The notes under the pieces were generated by a model. That model saw nothing but the letters and a program-made list of their open reading frames with translations. It was not told the DNA's origin and made no database searches. The position numbers and the translations under genes are program-made. Shown here one piece after another: positions 18,213-28,070 of a stretch of DNA of 64,000 bases; the first letter of the stretch is position 1, and every line of letters begins with the position of its first letter. The stretch comes from Methylovorus mays (GTDB taxonomy: Bacteria; Pseudomonadota; Gammaproteobacteria; Burkholderiales; Methylophilaceae): assembly GCF_020531915.1 (NCBI RefSeq), contig NZ_JAJAVG010000008.1, positions 620,001-684,000 on the forward strand, written 5' to 3'.

Positions 18213-18252
18213 AGAGAAGTGCTTACTTGCGGATGAAAGCCATGGAAGCTGG

Positions 18253-19632
18253 CTAGTGACCACCGAGGGCTTTATACAGGTTGATCTTGTTGACCAATCC
18301 CAGCTGTTTCAGCTTTACCAGCTGCTGATCGGACTCAAACAGGCTGCGTTGTGCATCCAGCAGCTCCAGGTAATTCGCCACCCCGCGCTCGTAGCGACGC
18401 GTGGCAAGTCGCAGGCGCTCGCGGTCCGCCTCGGCGATGCGGGATTGCAGGGCGATCTCGTCATCAATCTGGCGGCTGACTACCAGCACATCGGCCACTT
18501 CACGAAATGCGGTTTGTATGGCTTTTTCGTACTCGGCCACGGCCACATCCTTGCGCACCACGGCCAGATCAAGACTGGCCTGGTTACGGCCGGCATTGAA
18601 AATCGGCAACACCAGTTGCGGGGTAAAACTCCACACGCGATCACTACCACCGCCAAACAGGCCCAGCAGATCATCGTTGACCAGCCCGGCGCTGGTGGTG
18701 AGTTGAATGCGCGGGAAGAAAGCCGCCCGTGCGGCGCCGATATTGGCATTGGCCGCGATCAGCCGGTGCTCGGCGGCACGAATATCCGCGCGCTGCTCCA
18801 GCAGTTGCGAAGGCAAGCCGGGAGCCACGGTTTCCACCTGCACGCTGTGGAGCGGCTTGGGCGGCATGGCGCTGGCAGGAGCCTTGTCGCCCGTCAACAG
18901 GTGCAAGGCATTGATCGCCAGCGCTTGCTCGCGCGCCAGTGCCGAAACACTGGCCTCGGCGCTACTGGCCTGAATCTCGGCCGTTTTCAGTTCAATGGCA
19001 TTATCCAGTCCGCCTTCATGGCGCCGCTTGATTCTGCTCAGCGAAGCCCGGCGCGATTGCAAGGTGTCTTGTGCCAGCGTCAACCGTTCGTTCAGCGCCA
19101 GCAGATTCACATAAGCCGTCGCCAGCTCGGTGACCAGGCTGGTTTGCACGCTCTCACGAGCATCCTGCATGGAATAAAACTGCTCCAGCGCGGCGCTGGA
19201 AAGATTCTTCACCCGCCCAAAAAAGTCGAGCTCGAAATCGGTGACATTGACGCCCGCGCGGTAGTAATCCGTATCGAATTTCTGGCCCTGCGTCAGCACA
19301 CTACGGCTGCGTTCATAACCCAGCGTGCCGTTGATGGTGGGCAGGCGGTCGGCTTTCTGAATGCCATATTGCGCACGCGCCTCTTCAATGCGCAACACGG
19401 CAATGCGCAAGTCGCGATTGTTTTCCAGCGCCAGCTTGATCAGCGCCTGCAGGTCGGGATCCTGAAAGTAATGCACCCAGTCCAGGGCAAACTCGGCGGC
19501 TTGGGGCTCTGTCGCCACCGGATAGGCTTCAGGCACAGGCAATGCAGGCCGCGCATACTGAGGCGCCAGCGAGCAGGCGCCCAGACTCAGTGAAACCAGC
19601 ACGGCGATAAGCCACGGCAAGCTTGTTCTCAT
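18253..19632 (-). CDS. RND efflux outer-membrane channel lipoprotein (NodT/OprM family)
   Basis: This 459-residue TolC-like channel forms the outer-membrane exit of a tripartite pump. The lipoprotein signal peptide ends in the lipobox LGAC, with Cys20 as the lipidated residue. Family landmarks include FELDFFGRVKNL, LLALNERLTLAQDTLQSR and the second-half repeat PSQLLEQRADIRAAEHRL, followed by the barrel/helix repeat AFREVADVL. Length is normal. Its ATG overlaps the stop of the pump gene by four bases, so it is the last gene of the adaptor-pump-channel operon. Confidence 0.95.
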   Translation of the reverse strand: MRTSLPWLIAVLVSLSLGACSLAPQYARPALPVPEAYPVATEPQAAEFALDWVHYFQDPDLQALIKLALENNRDLRIAVLRIEEARAQYGIQKADRLPTINGTLGYERSRSVLTQGQKFDTDYYRAGVNVTDFELDFFGRVKNLSSAALEQFYSMQDARESVQTSLVTELATAYVNLLALNERLTLAQDTLQSRRASLSRIKRRHEGGLDNAIELKTAEIQASSAEASVSALAREQALAINALHLLTGDKAPASAMPPKPLHSVQVETVAPGLPSQLLEQRADIRAAEHRLIAANANIGAARAAFFPRIQLTTSAGLVNDDLLGLFGGGSDRVWSFTPQLVLPIFNAGRNQASLDLAVVRKDVAVAEYEKAIQTAFREVADVLVVSRQIDDEIALQSRIAEADRERLRLATRRYERGVANYLELLDAQRSLFESDQQLVKLKQLGLVNKINLYKALGGH

Positions 19633-22600
19633 ACGGATGCTGCGTCCTTGTTGGTCGGTTGAGACAGTGGTGGGCGTTTGATATAGCGTCCGAGCAATAC
19701 AAAGAAAAGCGGAACCAGGAAGATTGCCAGCACCGTGGCAGAGATAATCCCCCCCAGCACACTGGTGCCGATAGCCGACTGCGCGCCAGAGGCAGCACCT
19801 GTCGCCAGTGCCAGCGGCAATACGCCTACGCCGAACGCCAGCGACGTCATCACGATAGGACGCAAGCGCTGACGCGAGGCTTCGAGGGTGGCGTCGATGA
19901 TATTCATGCCGCCTGCATACAGATCCTTGGCAAATTCCACAATCAGGATGGCGTTCTTGGCCGACAGGCCTATGGTCGCAATCAGGCCCACCTTGAAGTA
20001 GATATCGTTCGGCATGTCGCGCAAGGTGACGCCGAGCAACGCCCCCAGCACGCCGAGCGGCACCACCAGGATGACCGATAGCGGAATCAGCCAGCTTTCA
20101 TACAAGGCCGCCAATGCCAGGAATACAATGAGGATGGACACCGCAAACAGCATGGTGGCCTGACTGCCGGAGAGCTGTTCTTCATACGACTGGCCGGCCC
20201 ATTGAAAGCCGATGCCCTGGCCCAGTTGTCGGCTCAGGCGTTCCATTTCATTCATGGCCTCCCCACTGCTGCGGCCGGGGGCAGCGCTGCCATTGATGGT
20301 AAATGAGGGGTAGCCATTAAAGCGCGTAAGTTGGGGTGCGCCCGTAGTCCAGGTCATGGTGACAAACGAAGATAGCGCGACAAACTCGCCTTTGGCGTTT
20401 CGTACCCGAAGATTATTGAGGTCATCCAGGCTCTGGCGACTATGGCCTTGTGCTTGCACGATGACCCGCCTGATCTGGTTACCATAGACAAAATCGCCGA
20501 TGTAATTGGAACCGAACATGGTGGCCAGCGTATCGTTGATCTCATCCATGCTCACGCCGAGTGCGCTCGCCTTGCGGCGGTCGATATCCAGCCGCACCAG
20601 TGGCGCATCCGGCATGCCGGCAAACATGAGGTTGGTCAACGCCTCATTCTTGGCGCCATTCGCCAGCAGCTTGTCGCGCGCTTCGGCCAGCGCCTGCATC
20701 CCGATATTGCCCCTGTCCTGCAAGCGCATGTCAAAGCCGCTGGTTGAGCCAAGCTCAGGCAGAGGCGGTGCATTCAGGGCAAAAATGGTCTGGTTGGGCC
20801 GCCCGTAAAACTGCATGTTCACCCGTTCCACTATCGCTTTCACCTGCTGCTCGACGGCGGTACGTTCCTTCCAGTCACGCAATGTCACGAACAACATGCC
20901 GCTGCTGGTGCCCGTACCGTAAATGCTGAAGCCACCGACTTCAAACACATATTCAATCGGCTCAGTTTTTTGCAGATGCTGGCTGATTTCACTCAGCACG
21001 GCGTCGGTCTCCGCCATGGTAGCGCCCTGCGGCAGCATGACCACCACCATGAAGTTACCCTGGTCTTCATCCGGCAGAAATGCCGTCGGCAAGCGCACAA
21101 ACAACAGCGCGACCACCGCCAGGAGGCTGCCGTAGACCACCATCCAGCGTATGGGCTTTTGCAGGATTTTTTTGGTGCGCCCCTGGTAATGTTCGGTCAG
21201 CCAGGCAAAGCGGCGGTTAAACCAGCCGAAGAAGCCACGATGGCCATGCGAGCCGCCTTGGGGAATCGGTTTCAGCAAGGTGGCGCAGAGCGCAGGCGTC
21301 AGCGACAGTGCGAGGAAAGCGGAAAAGGCGATGGACACCGACAGCGATAAAGAGAACTGCCGGTAGATATTGCCGACCGCACCGCTGAAAAATGCCATGG
21401 GGATGAACACCGACACCAGCACGACCGTAATGCCGACAATGGCACCGCTGATCTGCGACATCGCCTTGACGGTGGCTTCATAAGGCGAGAGTCCCTCTTC
21501 TGCCATCAGGCGCTCGACGTTCTCCACCACCACAATCGCATCGTCCACCACGATACCAATCGCCAGCACCATGCCAAACATGGTCAGCACATTGATGGAA
21601 AAGCCCAGCGCATACATGACGCTGAAAGTGCCCATGAGCGCTATCGGCACCACCACGGTAGGAATCAGCGTGGCACGGAAATTCTGCATGAAGAGATACA
21701 TCACCAGAAACACCAGGACAATAGCCTCGATCAGGGTGTGCAGCACTTTTTCAATCGAGATACTGACAAAGGCCGAGGTGTCGTACGAAATCTGATAAGT
21801 CACGCCATGCGGGAAGTACAGCTGCAGTTCATCCAGCGCCGCGCGTATGCGTTTGACCGTGGCCACGGCGTTGGAGCCAGGGGCCATCTTGATCGCCATG
21901 CCCGCTGCGTTTTTGCCATTCACCTTGGATGAGAACGAGTAATCGCTACTGCCCAGCTCCACCCTGGCGATATCTTTGACCAGCAAGGCCGAACCATCGG
22001 CATTGGTGCGCAGTTGCACATTGCCAAAGTCTTCTGGCGTGGCAAGCACGGCTTCAGACTCGATGGAGGCGCTGATGGGGGCGTTCTCCGGTACGCCATT
22101 GGCGCCGATCTGACCGATAGTGACGCGCGCATTGTAGCTGCGGATGGCCGAGGCAATATCCGAGGCCGTCACGTTGAGCGCCGCCATTTTTGTCGGGTCG
22201 GGCCAGATACGCATGGCGTATTCCGGACTGAAGGACTGCACCTTGCCCACGCCCTGTACGCGCCGCAGCGTCTGGATCACATTGGCCGAGGCGAGCTCGC
22301 CCAGGTCTACCTCGCTGGTTGCCGGGTCATCCGCCGTCAGAGAGACGATCAGCTGAAAACTGTCCGCCGACTTTTCCACGGAAATCCCATTGCGGCGCAC
22401 AATTTCCGGCAGCCGCACTTCGATGGTTTTCAGGCGGTTCTGCACATCCACTGCGGCGAGGTCAGGGTTCACACCCTGCTTGAAAGTAAGACTGAGCCCG
22501 GCCGAGCTCTGGCTGCTGGTGGCCGAGATATACATCAGGCCTTGCACCCCGTTCATTTCACGCTCGATTACCGAGGTGACGGTTTCTTCCACCACCCGTG

Positions 22601-22760
22601 CAGAAGCGCCAGGATACGTCGCACTGATGTTCACCACGGGCGGCGCAATATCCGGATACTGGGCAATCGGCAGCCCGCGTATTGCCAATATGCCGGAGAG
22701 GATGATCAACAGTGCGATCACCCAGGCGAACACCGGGCGGTCAATAAAAAATCTAGCCAT
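19629..22760 (-). CDS. RND multidrug efflux pump, inner-membrane transporter (AcrB/MexB type)
   Basis: This 1043-residue transporter of the HAE-1 class is a proton-driven exporter of hydrophobic and amphiphilic compounds. It begins with the classical MARFFIDRPVFAWVIALL. TM4 carries the proton-relay pair Asp-Asp (GIVVDDAIVVVENVERLM), and TM10 carries the essential Lys (GLSAKNAILIVEFAKDL). The two periplasmic porter loops are complete and twelve membrane helices are expected. It follows the adaptor gene by 32 bases and overlaps the channel gene. Substrates cannot be predicted. The regulator and operator upstream suggest drug-inducible expression. Confidence 0.97.
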   Translation of the reverse strand: MARFFIDRPVFAWVIALLIILSGILAIRGLPIAQYPDIAPPVVNISATYPGASARVVEETVTSVIEREMNGVQGLMYISATSSQSSAGLSLTFKQGVNPDLAAVDVQNRLKTIEVRLPEIVRRNGISVEKSADSFQLIVSLTADDPATSEVDLGELASANVIQTLRRVQGVGKVQSFSPEYAMRIWPDPTKMAALNVTASDIASAIRSYNARVTIGQIGANGVPENAPISASIESEAVLATPEDFGNVQLRTNADGSALLVKDIARVELGSSDYSFSSKVNGKNAAGMAIKMAPGSNAVATVKRIRAALDELQLYFPHGVTYQISYDTSAFVSISIEKVLHTLIEAIVLVFLVMYLFMQNFRATLIPTVVVPIALMGTFSVMYALGFSINVLTMFGMVLAIGIVVDDAIVVVENVERLMAEEGLSPYEATVKAMSQISGAIVGITVVLVSVFIPMAFFSGAVGNIYRQFSLSLSVSIAFSAFLALSLTPALCATLLKPIPQGGSHGHRGFFGWFNRRFAWLTEHYQGRTKKILQKPIRWMVVYGSLLAVVALLFVRLPTAFLPDEDQGNFMVVVMLPQGATMAETDAVLSEISQHLQKTEPIEYVFEVGGFSIYGTGTSSGMLFVTLRDWKERTAVEQQVKAIVERVNMQFYGRPNQTIFALNAPPLPELGSTSGFDMRLQDRGNIGMQALAEARDKLLANGAKNEALTNLMFAGMPDAPLVRLDIDRRKASALGVSMDEINDTLATMFGSNYIGDFVYGNQIRRVIVQAQGHSRQSLDDLNNLRVRNAKGEFVALSSFVTMTWTTGAPQLTRFNGYPSFTINGSAAPGRSSGEAMNEMERLSRQLGQGIGFQWAGQSYEEQLSGSQATMLFAVSILIVFLALAALYESWLIPLSVILVVPLGVLGALLGVTLRDMPNDIYFKVGLIATIGLSAKNAILIVEFAKDLYAGGMNIIDATLEASRQRLRPIVMTSLAFGVGVLPLALATGAASGAQSAIGTSVLGGIISATVLAIFLVPLFFVLLGRYIKRPPLSQPTNKDAASV

Positions 22761-22792
22761 AAATTTGCCTTGGGTTCTTCAAGCGGAGTGCA

Positions 22793-23944
22793 TCAGGGAG
22801 TCTGGCCTGCGGCCGGGGTGACGTTTACCTTCGCCCCCGGTGCCAGTGTCGCCACGTTGGTGGTCACCACGCGATCGCCTGCTTTCAGCCCCTTGACCAC
22901 GATCCACTCGCGCCCCTGCATGCCGCTGGTTTGCACTTCCACCGGCACCACCTTGTCATCCTTGTCCAGCGTCATCACCTGAGCCGATTGTGCGGTTCTG
23001 ATCAGGGCATCCCGCGGAATCAGGATGGCATGTGGATTCACGGCCTGATCCAGCTTCACCTGCACATAGGCGCCGGGGAAAAGCTCGCGGTCCGGATTGT
23101 CAAACAGGGCGCGCATGGCGACCGAATCCGTCGTGCTGTTGACCGCAAGGTCAGAGAAGTAGAGCTTGCCCTTGTGGGTATACTCCGTGCCATCCGGCAG
23201 GATCAGACGCACGGTAACCTGCCCCTGTTTCTTGCCTTGCACCTGGCCGGCGCGCATCGCGCGTTGCAGCGCCATGACATCCGCCGCCGGTTGCGAGAAA
23301 TTCACGTAGATCGGGTCGATCTGGTCTATGGTGGTCAGCGGGGTAGGACTATCCTGCCCGACCAGCGCGCCCTCAGTCACCAGTGCACGCCGGGCAATGC
23401 CATCAATCGGCGCCGTCACCCGCGCATACCCCAGATCCAGATTGGCCCGGTTGAGCCTGGCTTTGGCAGACAGCAGGGCAGCGCGTGCCGCCAGCTCTTC
23501 CGAAGCGGCCACCTTGTAATCGCGCTGACTCACCGACTGGTCGCTGACCAGATCCTTGTAGCGTTCCAGCTTGTCCAGGGCATTGAGATGATTGGCTTCG
23601 GCCTGCGCCAGTGCGCCCGCCGCATCCTCACGCGCCGCCGATAGCAGTTCGGGGTTGATCAGGAACAGCCGCGTGCCTTTTTTGACCTCCTGGCCTTCCT
23701 GATAAACACGTTCAGTGACAATGCCCGCCACACGGGCCCGCACTTCCGCTTGCCGATATGCTTCCAGACGGCCAGGAATCTCGGCCTCCATGGTCACTGG
23801 CGTTTCCGTCACCTGGATGACCTGCACTTCCACCGGGGCAGCGCCAGCCGATGCCGCCTGGTCGCCAGAAGAGCATGCGCTCATCAGCCCAAGCACCGAC
23901 ACCGTGAAAAATACTCTCCGCCACCCTGCTGGAGAAACACCCAT
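22793..23944 (-). CDS. RND efflux periplasmic adaptor lipoprotein (AcrA/MexA type)
   Basis: This membrane-fusion protein joins pump and outer channel. I place the start at the ATG 23944 (MGVSPAGWRR), giving 383 residues and a proper lipoprotein signal with lipobox LMSAC (Cys24). The frame is open to an ATG at 24004, but that would add an unlikely leader and put the start inside the operator palindrome. Visible domains are a lipoyl half (VRARVAGIVTERVYQEGQEV), a helical hairpin, a second lipoyl half (VTAPIDGIARRALVTEGALV), and beta-barrel and membrane-proximal regions. First gene of the efflux operon, divergent from the TetR-type regulator. Confidence 0.95.
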   Translation of the reverse strand: MGVSPAGWRRVFFTVSVLGLMSACSSGDQAASAGAAPVEVQVIQVTETPVTMEAEIPGRLEAYRQAEVRARVAGIVTERVYQEGQEVKKGTRLFLINPELLSAAREDAAGALAQAEANHLNALDKLERYKDLVSDQSVSQRDYKVAASEELAARAALLSAKARLNRANLDLGYARVTAPIDGIARRALVTEGALVGQDSPTPLTTIDQIDPIYVNFSQPAADVMALQRAMRAGQVQGKKQGQVTVRLILPDGTEYTHKGKLYFSDLAVNSTTDSVAMRALFDNPDRELFPGAYVQVKLDQAVNPHAILIPRDALIRTAQSAQVMTLDKDDKVVPVEVQTSGMQGREWIVVKGLKAGDRVVTTNVATLAPGAKVNVTPAAGQTP

Positions 23945-23989
23945 ATTTGAAAATTCCAACTGAAAAGAATGGGGCATCATAGCCCAGCG

Positions 23990-24025
23990 CCGATAATCAA
24001 TCAATCGTGACTGATTAATTATCGG
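23990..24025. promoter_or_regulatory. Palindromic operator for the divergent AcrR/TetR-type regulator
   Basis: CCGATAATCAATCA (23990-24003) and TGATTAATTATCGG (24012-24025) form 14-base arms with one mismatch around an 8-base spacer. The site lies between the efflux operon and the repressor gene. It overlaps the upstream side of a TATACT hexamer (24028-24033) that could serve as the repressor gene's -10. Position and symmetry fit an operator for both divergent promoters. Confidence 0.8.
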
Positions 24026-24062
24026 TGTATACTACGCGCTTCGATTCCTGCGAGTTCATGCC

Positions 24063-24671
24063 TTGGCACGCAAAACAAAAGAAGACTCCCAGCGCACCCG
24101 CGACCTGATCCTGGACGCTGCCGAACATGTCATTTACGAGCGCGGCATGAGTCTCACCACCATGGCCAATATTGCGGATGCAGCCCATGTGTCACGCGGT
24201 GCCGTCTATGGGCATTACAAGGGCAAAGTGGAGTTGGCGATTGCCATGGCCGAGCGCGCCATCCATCACGCCCCTTCAGTGGAGCGGGGCCCGGAAGAGC
24301 CCGCGCTGGTGTACCTGAAACGCTACTGCCTGCACGAAGTGCACTCCTACATCGACGCCAGTTCGCTGCAGCGCGTGCTGTTCATTCTCTACGTGCGCAT
24401 AGACGACACACCTGAACTGGTCAGCATACGCGAGCGCTGGGAACAAAAACGCGCCGCCGTCATTGCGCAGTGCCTGCAAGCCGCCATACAGGAAGGCAGC
24501 CTCGCCGCCGATAGCGATGTCGCGCTTTATACGCTGTATGTCCAAGCGCAGATTGAAGGCATCTTCAGCATTCTTTTTTTCAATCACGACACCACGACAG
24601 ATAAATGGGATATCGCCGAGCGCCTCTGCTCCATGGGGCTGGAGCGGCTTACCCTGTCGGCAAGACCCTAG
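24063..24671 (+). CDS. TetR/AcrR-family repressor of the RND efflux operon
   Basis: This 202-residue regulator starts at a TTG (24063), the only start in frame that precedes the conserved MARKTKEDSQRTRDLILDAA. The helix-turn-helix occupies about residues 12-60 (TMANIADAAHVSRGAVYGHY). The remainder is an all-helical ligand-binding and dimer domain, similar in layout to AcrR/TtgR drug-sensing repressors. It is divergent from the adaptor-pump-channel operon, with a strong palindrome in between, so it likely represses that operon and itself until a pump substrate binds. The 3' end is convergent with a GGDEF-EAL gene, with 51 bases between the stops. Confidence 0.93.
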   Translation: MARKTKEDSQRTRDLILDAAEHVIYERGMSLTTMANIADAAHVSRGAVYGHYKGKVELAIAMAERAIHHAPSVERGPEEPALVYLKRYCLHEVHSYIDASSLQRVLFILYVRIDDTPELVSIRERWEQKRAAVIAQCLQAAIQEGSLAADSDVALYTLYVQAQIEGIFSILFFNHDTTTDKWDIAERLCSMGLERLTLSARP

Positions 24672-24722
24672 CGCTTGCAGCATTCCACCCTGGCGGCGTG
24701 CAGCGTCGCGTTGCCACACCCA

Positions 24723-26768
24723 TCAGCCCAGTAGGGCGACAAACTGCTCCAGCGGCAAGGGCTTGCTGAACAGGTAGCCTTGCGCTTGCGGGCAACCCAT
24801 CTTATGCAGGTAATCGGCCTGCTCCAGGGTTTCAACCCCTTCTGCCACCACGTTTTTATTCAGGTTGCTTGCCAGTGAGACGATGGCCTGCACGATCAGC
24901 GCGCGTTCCGCGTTGTCCGTAATATCGCTGGTAAATGAGCGGTCGATTTTCAGTTCGCGCACCGGAAAGCGATGCAGATAGCTCAGGGCAGAATAGCCGG
25001 TGCCAAAATCATCAATCGAGATACACAAGCCCATGGCACTGAGACTTTGCAGCATGTGCTGGATGTTGTCGGTGTTTTCCAGCAGCAGGCTTTCGGTGAT
25101 TTCCAGCTTGATCCAGTCGGTATGACAGCCTGTCTCGGTGAGAATGGTTTGTATGGAAGATACCAGGTCATTGTGCAGGAACTGGCGGGTGGATAAATTG
25201 ACTGCGACGGTCACCGGCTCCCTGCGACCGCTATTCAGCGCTACCGCGACCTGACAGGCAGAACGGAGCACCCATTCACCTATCGGGATAATCAGCCCGG
25301 TCTCTTCGGCGATACCAATGAACTTGTCTGGCATGATGAGTTTGCCCGACTCAGGCTGCCAGCGCAGCAAGGCTTCGGCACCAATGATCTCGCGTGTGGC
25401 AAGGTCAACCAGCGGCTGGTAATGCAGCAAAAACTCTTCTTTTTTGAGCGCAAAGCGCAGATTGGTTTCCACCTCGCGCCGCTCGGCGGCCTTGATCGTC
25501 AGATCTGTCGAGTAGAACTGAAAATTGTTGCGCCCCAGATGCTTGGCATGAAACAGCGCCGAGTCGGCGTACTTGAGCAAGTCGTCCACGGCGTGACTGT
25601 CCGAAGGGTAAGCCGCAAGGCCCAGGCTGGCCGTGACAAAGACATCATGACCCTCTACCAGAAAGGGCTGGTCAAACGCCTGCAACACCTTGTCAGCCAC
25701 GCGGGTGATGTTTTCCGGCACACGCATTTCAGAGACCAGAATACCGAACTCGTCACCGCCCAGGCGGGCGACCGTATCATAAGGCCGCACGCATTTTTCC
25801 AGGCGGTTGGCGACTTCACATAACAGCACATCGCCCAGCGCGTGACCCAGGGTATCGTTGATTTCCTTGAAGCGATCCAGATCAAGCATGATGAGCCCGA
25901 ATGGATAAGCATGGCGCTCGGCTTCAGCGATGGTCTGCCCGATGCGGTCGATCAGCAGCGCACGATTGGGCAGTTTGGTCAGCGTATCGAAATACGCCAG
26001 GTGGTGTATGCGTTCCTGATATTCGTAAGTTTCGGTGACATCCTGCCCCATGCCGATCACGGCAATCGGCGCACCGGCCGCGTCCAGCTCGGCGGCCAAC
26101 CAGATATGGATGATCTTGCGCGCGCCATCCTGCGCATGCCAGTGCATATCCATCGCCGCTGCCCGACCTGTGCGAAACACCTCGCTCACTGCCTTTTCAT
26201 AGCCATAAGCCGAATCGCCACCGGGAAACTCGCTGGGCGTTTTCCCCAGCAGCATGGATTCATTTACGCCATAAAAACTGACGGTTTTCTGGTTAACAAA
26301 GGTGCGCCTGCCATGGGCATCAAAACGCACGATGAGGTTGGGAGAGTTTTCGATCAGGGAGTGGTATTCGCGTTCACGGCGGATGGCGTCGGTCACATCC
26401 CGCGCATATCCCAGCGTGCCTTCGACTTTGCCATCAATGACCAGACGGGATTTATAGGATTCGATCCAGATATCCTGGCCATCGGCGGTACGCAGCCGGT
26501 TGAGGGTGCCCACGGGCTCTTCACTGGCCATGGCATGCCGGTCGCCTTCCACATACTCCTGTGCCAGCGCCGGATCAAAAAAGTCATAATCCGTTTTACC
26601 TTCCAGCTCACGCGGCGAAGAAACGCCGGCGACACGTGCGTATTCACGATTGACGGCCAACAGGCGACTGTTCGTGTCTTTCAGCCAGACCATGAATGGA
26701 AAGTTATCCAGCAAGGTGCGCAGATATTTTTCTCTAGCCGTTATTTTTTCTTGCGCACTATCCAGCAT
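24723..26768 (-). CDS. PAS-PAS-GGDEF-EAL c-di-GMP signalling protein
   Basis: This 681-residue cytoplasmic protein starts at the ATG 26768, with AAGGG six bases upstream (a TTG directly before it is also in frame). PAS1 is at about 15-125 (LDNFPFMVWLKDTNSRLLAV) and PAS2 at about 135-255. The GGDEF domain at about 265-420 has an intact GGDEF and an RPYD inhibitory-site motif five residues ahead. The EAL domain (about 430-675) has GAEALLRW, DDFGTGYSALSYL and ELKIDRSF. All catalytic signatures are present, so it may be bifunctional. It is monocistronic and convergent with the TetR gene. No ligand is apparent; a haem or flavin in the PAS domains is possible but unsupported. Confidence 0.92.
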   Translation of the reverse strand: MLDSAQEKITAREKYLRTLLDNFPFMVWLKDTNSRLLAVNREYARVAGVSSPRELEGKTDYDFFDPALAQEYVEGDRHAMASEEPVGTLNRLRTADGQDIWIESYKSRLVIDGKVEGTLGYARDVTDAIRREREYHSLIENSPNLIVRFDAHGRRTFVNQKTVSFYGVNESMLLGKTPSEFPGGDSAYGYEKAVSEVFRTGRAAAMDMHWHAQDGARKIIHIWLAAELDAAGAPIAVIGMGQDVTETYEYQERIHHLAYFDTLTKLPNRALLIDRIGQTIAEAERHAYPFGLIMLDLDRFKEINDTLGHALGDVLLCEVANRLEKCVRPYDTVARLGGDEFGILVSEMRVPENITRVADKVLQAFDQPFLVEGHDVFVTASLGLAAYPSDSHAVDDLLKYADSALFHAKHLGRNNFQFYSTDLTIKAAERREVETNLRFALKKEEFLLHYQPLVDLATREIIGAEALLRWQPESGKLIMPDKFIGIAEETGLIIPIGEWVLRSACQVAVALNSGRREPVTVAVNLSTRQFLHNDLVSSIQTILTETGCHTDWIKLEITESLLLENTDNIQHMLQSLSAMGLCISIDDFGTGYSALSYLHRFPVRELKIDRSFTSDITDNAERALIVQAIVSLASNLNKNVVAEGVETLEQADYLHKMGCPQAQGYLFSKPLPLEQFVALLG

Positions 26769-27032
26769 CAAGGACCCTTTTCAGCAAATTCAACAGCAAT
26801 AAAAGAGGACAAGCCTGTGATGAACATCACTAAATTGTTAGCAATGTAATACGTTATCGGGCATGAAGTGAATAACTTTTATGGAGGTCTGCATAAATAT
26901 TTGCACACCTGATATGGCACAAGATAACTTCATATAGCGGAACGGCTTTATTTCATAAGCTCAGCCGGGATGAATGCCAGAACCAACATTTTCAGGTGTG
27001 GGGCCAGCCCTCATCCGGCCTGTCGCCGCGCA

Positions 27033-27887
27033 TCATTGACAAGGGTCTGGGCGGTCCTGCACCGGGGTGATCCATACATAATCATATTGGCGACGCAACT
27101 CATCGCGCCGGGTGTTCAGCCCGGGAGTCTCCTCAACGAAGCCGACCACGCGCAACTGGCGCTCAGGCAACAGGGCCCGAAACATGACGGGGATTCCATA
27201 ATCGCGCCGCACATGGTTATTGCCCGCCACCAGCACCGCCATGCCAGAACCCGCGTCGCGCAGGGCACTGAACATGGCGGCATCACGTGCGCGTTGCGCG
27301 AGCAGCATGGCAGGCAAATGCTGCGGCGGCAGCTGACCACAATGCCCATCGAGCAGATCCTGATTCAGCGTCGCCACCGCAGGCGGCGACAGGGGTGCCT
27401 GCTGGAGAATGCCTGCCAGCGTCGTCGGCACGGCAGACGCGCCCTGCCGCGCAATACTTCTGGCTTGCTCGGGTGCCAGATTGCCACCAGTGAGCGATAT
27501 CCCGGCCTCGCGCATGGCGGCAAACAAGCCCTCATGCGCGGGCCACTGCCAGCTTTTTGCATTGAATCCGGCGCGCTCCAGATCGGTCAGCAATGGGCCA
27601 TCCCACTGCACCGTCTGCCCGGATGGCAGATGTTCGGCGACAACGTGGACCATGGGTTTATAACCCTTGAGCTGCTTCAGCAGTTCGCCACGCCGCTGAT
27701 GCTGCAGCGCATTGTCATGGACTTCGCCCAGCAACAGCACATCCTGCTGCGCGAGATCAGCGGCCAGCTGGACGGTCGACACCTCCTCCCCGTTCGTCAG
27801 GTTGATAATCCGCTCGGCAGCCACTGCAGGCATCGCGCTGAAAAGCCCCATCATCAGCCAGTTGAACAAAACCGCACCTTGCCACAT
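27033..27887 (-). CDS. ChaN-like haem-binding uptake protein
   Basis: This 284-residue exported protein has a signal peptide ending near MPAVAAERI. The core matches the ChaN / cofactor-haem-binding domain of the Tiki-like superfamily: LLGEVHDNALQHQRR near the start, VAEHLPSGQ, and VLVAGNNHVRRDYGIP near the end. Members bind haem or act as iron-regulated envelope proteins; the catalytic status of the superfamily here is unknown. It stands alone, with unassigned 26769-27032 on one side and a small membrane-protein gene on the other. No Fur-like box was noticed immediately upstream. Confidence 0.85.
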   Translation of the reverse strand: MWQGAVLFNWLMMGLFSAMPAVAAERIINLTNGEEVSTVQLAADLAQQDVLLLGEVHDNALQHQRRGELLKQLKGYKPMVHVVAEHLPSGQTVQWDGPLLTDLERAGFNAKSWQWPAHEGLFAAMREAGISLTGGNLAPEQARSIARQGASAVPTTLAGILQQAPLSPPAVATLNQDLLDGHCGQLPPQHLPAMLLAQRARDAAMFSALRDAGSGMAVLVAGNNHVRRDYGIPVMFRALLPERQLRVVGFVEETPGLNTRRDELRRQYDYVWITPVQDRPDPCQ

Positions 27888-28070
27888 CGCCCTCTCCTCA
27901 CTCCATTTTCACTATTGCCACTCAACCTGACGCACGCCAGGCCTGATGGTTCAGTCAGTGCAATGCATACATAAGTTATGCAGGCTGCTCACACGGAACC
28001 GGCCATGGATACTCGCCCCTAAGCAGACAAGATAAGCAGGCCCTCATGGAGGGCGCAACAGGAGAATCTC

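Larger units (their letters stand above)
17749..18252. other. 504-bp intergenic region between efflux and chemotaxis operons
   Basis: There is no credible gene. It must carry the chemotaxis operon promoter (reading leftward) and the 3' end of the efflux operon (also leftward). Two inverted repeats lie at its right side (18133-18165 and 18192-18212). A TTGACA occurs on the minus strand near 17811, but I cannot find a well-spaced -10 partner, and no clear sigma-28 motif. The stretch around 18010-18120 is noticeably A+T rich. Confidence 0.6.

Noticed and set aside
17750-18250. Possible sigma-28 promoter for the chemotaxis operon
   Set aside because: No TAAA-N15-GCCGATAA-like pair with acceptable spacing could be found by eye on the minus strand.
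18256-19593. 445-codon plus-strand frame opposite the NodT-type channel gene
   Set aside because: Antisense shadow; amino-acid composition is dominated by Gln/Arg/His as expected from reversed codons.
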